This document shows, piece after piece, positions 59,490-64,000 of a DNA stretch of 64,000 nt. Source of the DNA: Abditibacteriaceae bacterium (GTDB lineage: Bacteria; Armatimonadota; Abditibacteriia; Abditibacteriales; Abditibacteriaceae); NCBI GenBank assembly GCA_019239895.1, contig JAFAZH010000045.1:1-64000 (forward strand). The letters are read 5' to 3'. Each line of letters opens with the position of its first letter. Positions within the stretch are counted from its first letter, which is position 1. A program made the translations under genes and the position numbers. Under the pieces are notes generated by a model. It saw only the letters and a program-made list of their open reading frames with translations. It made no database searches and was not told the origin of the DNA.

Positions 59490-59644
59490 TTTTCAACACA
59501 AAGGGCACAAAGAAGACACAGAGGACACAAAAGAAGATAAGAAAGAGAATAAGGGTCTCAATTATAGAACTAACACCCTTACCTCTTATATCCTTAAAGT
59601 CTTTCGTGCTCTTTGTGTCTTCTTTGTGCCCTTTGTGTTGAAAA
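59490..59644. repeat. 31-nt perfect inverted repeat TTTTCAACACAAAGGGC
   Basis: Arms 59490-59520 and 59614-59644 are exact complements. The loop carries further direct short repeats (GACACAGAGGACAC). It fills the gap between the NAGPA gene and the BsuPI lipoprotein gene. Confidence 0.9.
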
Positions 59645-59659
59645 CAACAGAGAGGCAAT

Positions 59660-60304
59660 TTAATCCTGCAATTCAATCGTCACGGGCGGGGCGTCTATGC
59701 CTTTATTGGCGACTACCTGAGCCTGTAAAATATAGCGTCCACGCGGCGCAGCAACATGATTATTGGAAGTTTGATCCCAGGTGGCCGTCCAACTTTGTGA
59801 AGCCCCAGCAGCTAACGAGCGGCGCGATAAGTTGCGGATGAACATTTTGCCCTGGCTCCAGCGCCAGGTAGCCTCCGTGGGAGTCTGTGGCTGATTATTA
59901 GCTTGATTTTCGGGGCGGGCCGTGATTTCAAAAATCTGGCCTGAATAGAATTGTAAGGTTTGCGGGTCGTTGGTGTTGTTGTGTGCCGTAATCGTCAAAT
60001 TGACCGTCTCGCCACGGTCATAAGTTGTCTTATCTGTGGTTAGCGTCGCTGTCACCGGTGCGGTATTGGCTGGTGGATTCGCTGGCTGCGTGTTATCCTG
60101 CCGATCAGTACCATTAGCAGTTCCGCTCCCTTGATGCGGCGGAGCCGGGACTAAGACAGGGGGTGGCGCAACATCAGGTTGGGTGTTAGCGTCTTGCATA
60201 GGATTTCGGGTTTGGCATCCAGTCAATGCGGCGGCTCCTCCGGCCAGCCCCAGCGTCACCAGCAAATTACCATATAAGAGTCTCTGTAAAGTTCTTCTTT
60301 TCAT
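59660..60304 (-). CDS. BsuPI-domain lipoprotein
   Basis: 214 residues from ATG 60304, which has AAGGAAAG upstream and gives a lipoprotein signal (LTGCQ, Cys30). A Pro/Asn/Gln-rich tether (31-75) leads to a beta-sandwich: ATLTTDKTTYDRGETVNLTITAHNNTNDPQTLQFYSGQIFEITA..., WRWSQGKMF, GASQSWTATWDQT and APRGRYILQAQV, matching intracellular-proteinase-inhibitor BsuPI. It may inhibit a protease or just bind at the cell surface. Divergent from the NUDIX gene. Confidence 0.82.
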   Translation of the reverse strand: MKRRTLQRLLYGNLLVTLGLAGGAAALTGCQTRNPMQDANTQPDVAPPPVLVPAPPHQGSGTANGTDRQDNTQPANPPANTAPVTATLTTDKTTYDRGETVNLTITAHNNTNDPQTLQFYSGQIFEITARPENQANNQPQTPTEATWRWSQGKMFIRNLSRRSLAAGASQSWTATWDQTSNNHVAAPRGRYILQAQVVANKGIDAPPVTIELQD

Positions 60305-60416
60305 CACGACTTTCCTTACGGCAGTAGCCTGTTTACAGCTTGAGCATAAAACATGCCGCACCTAAACTACCTACGGCTTGAAAGTGGGCGCATGAAATCC
60401 GAAACTGCAAGGCACT

Positions 60417-60965
60417 ATGGAACATTTTGAAAACACAATCTCATCCCGACGTATCCATGAAGGCCGCATTATTAATCTGCGGGAGGACACGGTTGCTCTC
60501 CCCTCAGGACGTGAAGGCAAGCGCGAAATCGTGGAGCATAAAGGCGCGGTCTGCATTATCCCCGTCCTGGCAGATGGCCGCATTGTGATGGTGCGCCAAT
60601 TCCGCAAGCCAGCCGAAGATGTGCTGCTGGAAGTTCCGGCAGGCAGCTTAAATCAAGGAGAAGAGCCGGAAAGCTGTGCGCGGCGTGAATTGGTCGAAGA
60701 ATGCAATCTGCACGCAGAGCAACTCACTCCCATCTTCACCTGCTATTTGGCCCCTGGCTACTCAACGGAATTAATGTTCGGCTTTTTAGGCGAAGATTTG
60801 CGTGAGACTCCCGGCACCCCTGACGAGGACGAGAATCTCGAAATCGAGACTTATACGCTCGATGAGTTATTGCCCATGATTGATGATGGCCGCATCCGCG
60901 ACTCGAAAACGATTTGCGGATTACTGGCGCTCTATCGCAGACGGCAAGAAGCAGCTAAGCAGTAG
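60417..60965 (+). CDS. NUDIX hydrolase, ADP-ribose pyrophosphatase type
   Basis: 182 residues. VEHKGAVCIIPVLADGRIVMVRQFRKPAEDVLLEVPAGSLNQGEEPESCARRELVEECNLHA holds the NUDIX box (GSLNQGEEPESCARRELVEEC), with Cys where Gly is usual. The N-terminal EGRIINLREDTVALPSGREGKREIVEH is typical of ADP-ribose pyrophosphatases. Splits ADP-ribose to AMP and ribose 5-phosphate. The composite repeat copy 2 lies behind it. Confidence 0.92.
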   Translation: MEHFENTISSRRIHEGRIINLREDTVALPSGREGKREIVEHKGAVCIIPVLADGRIVMVRQFRKPAEDVLLEVPAGSLNQGEEPESCARRELVEECNLHAEQLTPIFTCYLAPGYSTELMFGFLGEDLRETPGTPDEDENLEIETYTLDELLPMIDDGRIRDSKTICGLLALYRRRQEAAKQ

Positions 60966-60985
60966 CTACAGCCGGAAGCAGCTAC

Positions 60986-61170
60986 AGCCGGGCCTCTAAA
61001 AGACCCGGCAGGAAGGCCTGCGGCCAAGCGTCTGTTGGACGCCACGGGGTTATATGTTTAATCAGAGTACCGTCCAACGGACGGTCGGCTTTAGCCTTCC
61101 AGCCCACAGCACAGCATCAACATGCTGTGCTGTGGGCACCCAACCTGCCGGGGCTTTTATAGGCCCGGCT
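60986..61170. repeat. Composite palindromic element, copy 2 (about 185 bp, inverted)
   Basis: Reverse-complement counterpart of 16353-16538: AGCCGGGCCTCTAAAAGACC, then the GGCCAAGCGTC motif, a variable A/T-rich centre, ACCGTCCAACGGACGGTCGG, the GCCCACAGCACAGC hairpin (core 61102-61137) and CCTGCCGGGGCTTTTATAGG. Fills the gap between the NUDIX and PhyH genes, which converge. Confidence 0.85.
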
Positions 61171-61186
61171 GTAGAAACTCAATTAT

Positions 61187-62113
61187 TCAGCAAATCATGC
61201 CGCGTTTACCAGCGGGGCCGTGGCCGATTGGGTTTTCGCCGATCCATCGCTCATCTACAGGCTCTGAGGCTAATTGGTAGCGGGTGTCAGAGGAAAGGCG
61301 AATGTGGTTGGAGTGGTTGTCTAAGCTGGCGTGGACAAGGTAGACCGAGAAAGTCAGTAAATCGCCAGCACGATATTTGGGCACGGTGAGCCAGCGTCCG
61401 CCAAGTCGCTCACGTAGTTTAGCCGGGGTGCGAGACAGCCAGCCGCCGCGTGAGATGTTGCCGCCACCACCCATATCGGTATAGCCTTCGCCGCGCCGAT
61501 TGGTGCAATAGACATCCACGTCTTTGCTGCCATAATTGGCACGGAGCCGCTCGTTGAGATGCGATTTTTCCAGCACCATTAAGCCACCCTGATCGAGATC
61601 AACATCACCGAGCGGTGTCCAGGCGGTATAGAGGTTTTGGGTGCCACGTCCCATATACACAATGTCACAGTGCGGAGGCGTGCCATTGCCGGGGGCAACC
61701 GCGCGTATCCAGGTAAAATCAAAGTGGCGCACAGCGCCACCTAAGAAATGCTCGTAGAATGCCATCATGCGCCCGGAATAGAGCAATTGCATGAGGGGTG
61801 CATTATGCTCCGCTAAATCCGGTTTAAAGCTCACATTGGCATCGGCTTTGGCGACTGCTTCTATGGTGGGATAAGCCGGGTCTAAATAACCCTGCGCGGC
61901 CAGGCGATCAGTCATCACCTGGCGTGCTGCCATTACTTCTTCCCGGTCTAAGTAGCCTGGTAGATACAAATAGCCATCTTCTTGCATCCGCGCCCGCAGT
62001 GCCGGGGCATCGTTCAGGCAATCCAGAGAGCTACGCAAGGTGCCAAAACAGGCGGGGGAAGTATCAAGTTCTTGATGAAAAGATGTTAAGCGCGGATAAG
62101 TTAGGGTGCTCAT
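61187..62113 (-). CDS. Phytanoyl-CoA dioxygenase (PhyH) family oxygenase, second copy
   Basis: 308 residues from ATG 62113 with GGAG 9 nt upstream; longer frame discarded. HxD motif in GNGTPPHCDIVYMG near 157; distal His and Arg in VYLVHASLDNHSNHIRLSSDTRYQL near 265-285. Longer than the 1758 protein and with an inserted Gly-rich stretch (GGGGNISRGGWLS). Fe(II)/2-oxoglutarate oxygenase; substrate unknown. Convergent with the NUDIX gene across the composite repeat. Confidence 0.85.
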   Translation of the reverse strand: MSTLTYPRLTSFHQELDTSPACFGTLRSSLDCLNDAPALRARMQEDGYLYLPGYLDREEVMAARQVMTDRLAAQGYLDPAYPTIEAVAKADANVSFKPDLAEHNAPLMQLLYSGRMMAFYEHFLGGAVRHFDFTWIRAVAPGNGTPPHCDIVYMGRGTQNLYTAWTPLGDVDLDQGGLMVLEKSHLNERLRANYGSKDVDVYCTNRRGEGYTDMGGGGNISRGGWLSRTPAKLRERLGGRWLTVPKYRAGDLLTFSVYLVHASLDNHSNHIRLSSDTRYQLASEPVDERWIGENPIGHGPAGKRGMIC

Positions 62114-62187
62114 AACAATGCTCCTGCTGAATCGGCCCTGCTCCATTGCTCCATCTATGATGTCGCACTGGCCATAACCAGTATAAA

Positions 62188-62616
62188 TCAATCCTGGGGC
62201 AAGTTGTCGCCATCCACCCTCTTAACTGGCTCCGGGTTGATTCCTGGCGTGGCCTGGCCGGAGTTCTGTGCAGTACGATTACGCGACTGGAGGGAAAGCC
62301 CCAGGTAGGCCGCTATGGTCATCATGCCCCAGATAAAAAAGAAGAAGACATCCTGGCTATCAGGATTGGATAATTTCTGCAAAGGGACACTCAGCACAAG
62401 CACAAGAGTCAAGCCCCATACGGTAGATAACACAGCAAGTTCTTGAAGATTTGCATCTGGCCCTAATTTAACAGCAGCTAAGAGACAGGCCAAAATAATA
62501 CCAGCGATCACGTTCCACATGGTAAAGAAAACACCCTGCCGCAGCACAACTTGCAAGATGTCAACGCCAGCAACGACCAAGATTGTGTTCCAATTCAAGT
62601 TCGATTTCATGTTCAT
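62188..62616 (-). CDS. Small membrane protein, unknown function
   Basis: 142 residues with about four helices: ILVVAGVDILQVVLRQGVFF, WNVIAGIILACLLAAV, AVLSTVWGLTLVLVLSV and VFFFFIWGMMTIAAYLGLSL. Ends with a polar tail (SQATPGINPEPVKRVDGDN). No family recognised. GGGGCGAG precedes the ATG. It sits between the PhyH gene and the TadG-like gene on the same strand. Confidence 0.65.
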   Translation of the reverse strand: MNMKSNLNWNTILVVAGVDILQVVLRQGVFFTMWNVIAGIILACLLAAVKLGPDANLQELAVLSTVWGLTLVLVLSVPLQKLSNPDSQDVFFFFIWGMMTIAAYLGLSLQSRNRTAQNSGQATPGINPEPVKRVDGDNLPQD

Positions 62617-62706
62617 TATCTCGCCCCTTATATTTCCGTATCTTCGTTTGGCATTAAGCAGAGGGATTAACTTAGGTTCTTCTGGCTTCTTCGCACTTTG
62701 CCAAAA

Positions 62707-62739
62707 TGGGCCTGACCCCTTAATAAAGGGTCAGGCCCA
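62707..62739 (-). terminator. Hairpin terminator behind the TadG-like gene
   Basis: TGGGCCTGACCC (62707-62718) and GGGTCAGGCCCA (62728-62739) pair around CTTAATAAA. Read on the minus strand it lies 47 nt after the TadG-like stop and is followed by TTTT. Confidence 0.7.
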
Positions 62740-62785
62740 CTCTATAGCAACTGAAGGATTGATGTCCTCAGGTCAGTCGCACTGA

Positions 62786-64000
62786 TTACTGCACTAAGCG
62801 GATACCACCAGGCACTCCCGTGCCTTTATCGTAGCCCAAACTCCAGTTAGATGTATCGTCTGCGGCAGCCGTATAGTGCGCGTGCCACATGCCACCTGGA
62901 TAGTTAGCTGGCAAGGTGATGGTATCCGTCTTAGTTTGATCGTTACCCGCCAGCACTCCATTAAACGTCTGCCCCGGTAATGAATCACAGGTGTAATAGA
63001 CACCTTGGGCACCGACATCCGTGTCAAACTTGGTGATGAAGAAGTGCCCACCAGCGGCAGTAGAAGGCACATTCCCCAGTAGCACGTCGGCTGTCCCATT
63101 GGTATTGAAGTTCATCGGCAAGCGGCCCTGGGAAGAAATACTTGTGCCATTCTTACCAGCGCCGGTCGTGCCCGTAGCACCGCTATACTTATCGTGCCAG
63201 GCCGCATCAGTCATAGTGGAATTGCCATTAGCGTCCAGTGTGGAATTGCCCTGAGCGTTCACCTGGGGTGGCCCGGCGCGTAAGTTAAAGCCATTTTCGC
63301 TAGAGCCAGCGGTGCTGGTCACGTTGACCCGGAAGGTGCCTGTAGGATACTTGGTTTTATCGCCACCGTCAAAGGTAAAACCAGCGGGAGTATTCCATTT
63401 ACCATCCGTAACGGAGACATCCCCAAAACTTTTTTGCGCAATGCTTACATGATCAGCGGGATCGGTGTTATAGGGATTACCGTCCTTATCCCAGACAATC
63501 GTGTACACGGTCGTCGTAGCATTGGCAGCCGTGCCCGCCCCGGAGCTATGTACTCCCCGCAACTCATCGTAAGTCGGGACTCCACCGCTGTTGGTGCCAT
63601 CACCGGCATCCGCATAGTTATTGTTGTTGTGACAATCGGGATCGAAGATACCAACCTCAACCTTATTAGTGCCATTGACACTTGCATAATTATTCGGCAC
63701 GTTCAAGGTAAAGTTGTAGCCTTTGCCATCATAATCCGGGTTAGCCGAACCGTTATTTAAGGTATTAACACTATAGGGATCGCCGTTGCTATGCAAACCA
63801 TCCGGCCCGAAAACTGAGAACGTTACTGGCCCATCTTTTAAACCATAATAGACGGGATCAATGGGAATCTCCACCGCAATAAGATACTGGGCTGTCGCCG
63901 AAGCTGCGACATACGACTGATTTATGCCCAGGAACCCGGCAAACATCAAGTTCTGCGGTTTCCTGACCACAACGTGGTACCAGTTAGGGGTGCTTTGCCA
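62786..64000 (-). CDS. TadG-like Tad/Flp pilus assembly protein, C-terminal part (5' end outside window)
   Basis: 404 residues visible; the frame runs to the last base, so the start lies beyond the window. The first residues, WYHVVVRKPQNLMFAGFLGINQSYVAASATAQY, match the segment after the Tad-like N-terminal helix in TadG proteins (VPTFFARxxGxxxxxVSASATA). The rest is a long Gly/Asn/Thr-rich extracytoplasmic region with GIFDPDCHNNNNYADAGDGTNSGG, FRVNVTSTAGSSENGFNLRAG and a WHAHY motif near the end. TadG-like proteins assist assembly of Flp pili. No other tad gene is in view, so the call rests on this one match. Confidence 0.6.
   Translation of the reverse strand, partial: WQSTPNWYHVVVRKPQNLMFAGFLGINQSYVAASATAQYLIAVEIPIDPVYYGLKDGPVTFSVFGPDGLHSNGDPYSVNTLNNGSANPDYDGKGYNFTLNVPNNYASVNGTNKVEVGIFDPDCHNNNNYADAGDGTNSGGVPTYDELRGVHSSGAGTAANATTTVYTIVWDKDGNPYNTDPADHVSIAQKSFGDVSVTDGKWNTPAGFTFDGGDKTKYPTGTFRVNVTSTAGSSENGFNLRAGPPQVNAQGNSTLDANGNSTMTDAAWHDKYSGATGTTGAGKNGTSISSQGRLPMNFNTNGTADVLLGNVPSTAAGGHFFITKFDTDVGAQGVYYTCDSLPGQTFNGVLAGNDQTKTDTITLPANYPGGMWHAHYTAAADDTSNWSLGYDKGTGVPGGIRLVQ

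Noticed and set aside
61187..62191. Longer frame for the second PhyH gene starting at 62191
   Set aside because: It lacks homology in the first 26 residues and overlaps the membrane protein stop; ATG 62113 has a good ribosome site.
1..64000. CRISPR arrays, tRNA or rRNA genes
   Set aside because: No regularly spaced direct repeats and no clover-leaf or rRNA landmarks were seen on either strand. A tRNAscan run would be decisive.

Overview
The window is one stretch of bacterial chromosome of moderate GC with tightly packed genes. The organism appears to have an outer surface with lipoproteins (Cys lipoboxes in three proteins), a Tad/Flp pilus system, a peptidoglycan wall and a GatCAB tRNA-amidation pathway. 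The division cluster uses FtsA, a DUF881 protein and an Sbp-type protein. Two phytanoyl-CoA-dioxygenase-like oxygenases, a Gfo/Idh oxidoreductase and several secreted glycosidases fit an Armatimonadota-like (or Chloroflexi/Planctomycetes-like) free-living heterotroph. That placement is inference from gene content; no rRNA, tRNA or CRISPR array was seen.

Layout. 1-2.5 kb: end of an anti-sigma-factor-like gene, prs, a PhyH oxygenase. 2.6-11.2 kb: division and wall cluster murC-murB-ddl-ftsQ-DUF881-sbp-ftsA, with no ftsZ behind ftsA and no murD/ftsW/murG ahead of murC. 11.4-16.3 kb: four-gene run encoding a zinc-ribbon membrane protein, DUF4129, DUF4350 and a MoxR ATPase. 16.5-19.2 kb (minus): cdsA, a YihY-type membrane protein and 5-formyl-THF cyclo-ligase. 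19.2-20.6 kb: a candidate small-RNA unit, then a phosphofructokinase-fold protein with altered active-site motifs. 20.8-26.8 kb (minus): sugar-utilisation operon GH127-GH27-permease-binding protein. 26.9-33.0 kb (minus): gatC-gatA-(secreted protein)-(ClpP-fold SDH protease)-gatB-(ACT protein)-def. 33.3-42.6 kb: secreted glycosidase-like protein, PA0069-type radical SAM protein, seven-repeat FG-GAP protein, polA, GH5-like cellulase. 42.6-46.5 kb: Phd/VapC pair with a frameshifted toxin, hybrid histidine kinase, PHP metallohydrolase. 46.7-51 kb: deoxyhypusine-synthase-like protein divergent from an agmatinase, then a cupin and a Gfo/Idh enzyme. 51-54.5 kb: a promoter and structured leader, ABC exporter, DUF1854 protein, small zinc protein. 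54.5-64 kb: cyclophilin lipoprotein, glutaredoxin-like protein, L,D-transpeptidase, selB, NAGPA-type protein, BsuPI lipoprotein, NUDIX hydrolase, a second PhyH protein, a small membrane protein, and the end of a TadG-like gene.

The most striking overall feature is a dense set of dispersed inverted-repeat families. They lie mostly just after stop codons. In polA a repeat is carried in frame inside the coding sequence at a domain boundary, selB carries a short tandem repeat at a domain boundary, and repeats appear to supply the translation start signals of a GH5 gene and possibly a cupin gene. A composite element of about 186 bp occurs twice in opposite orientation, 45 kb apart.
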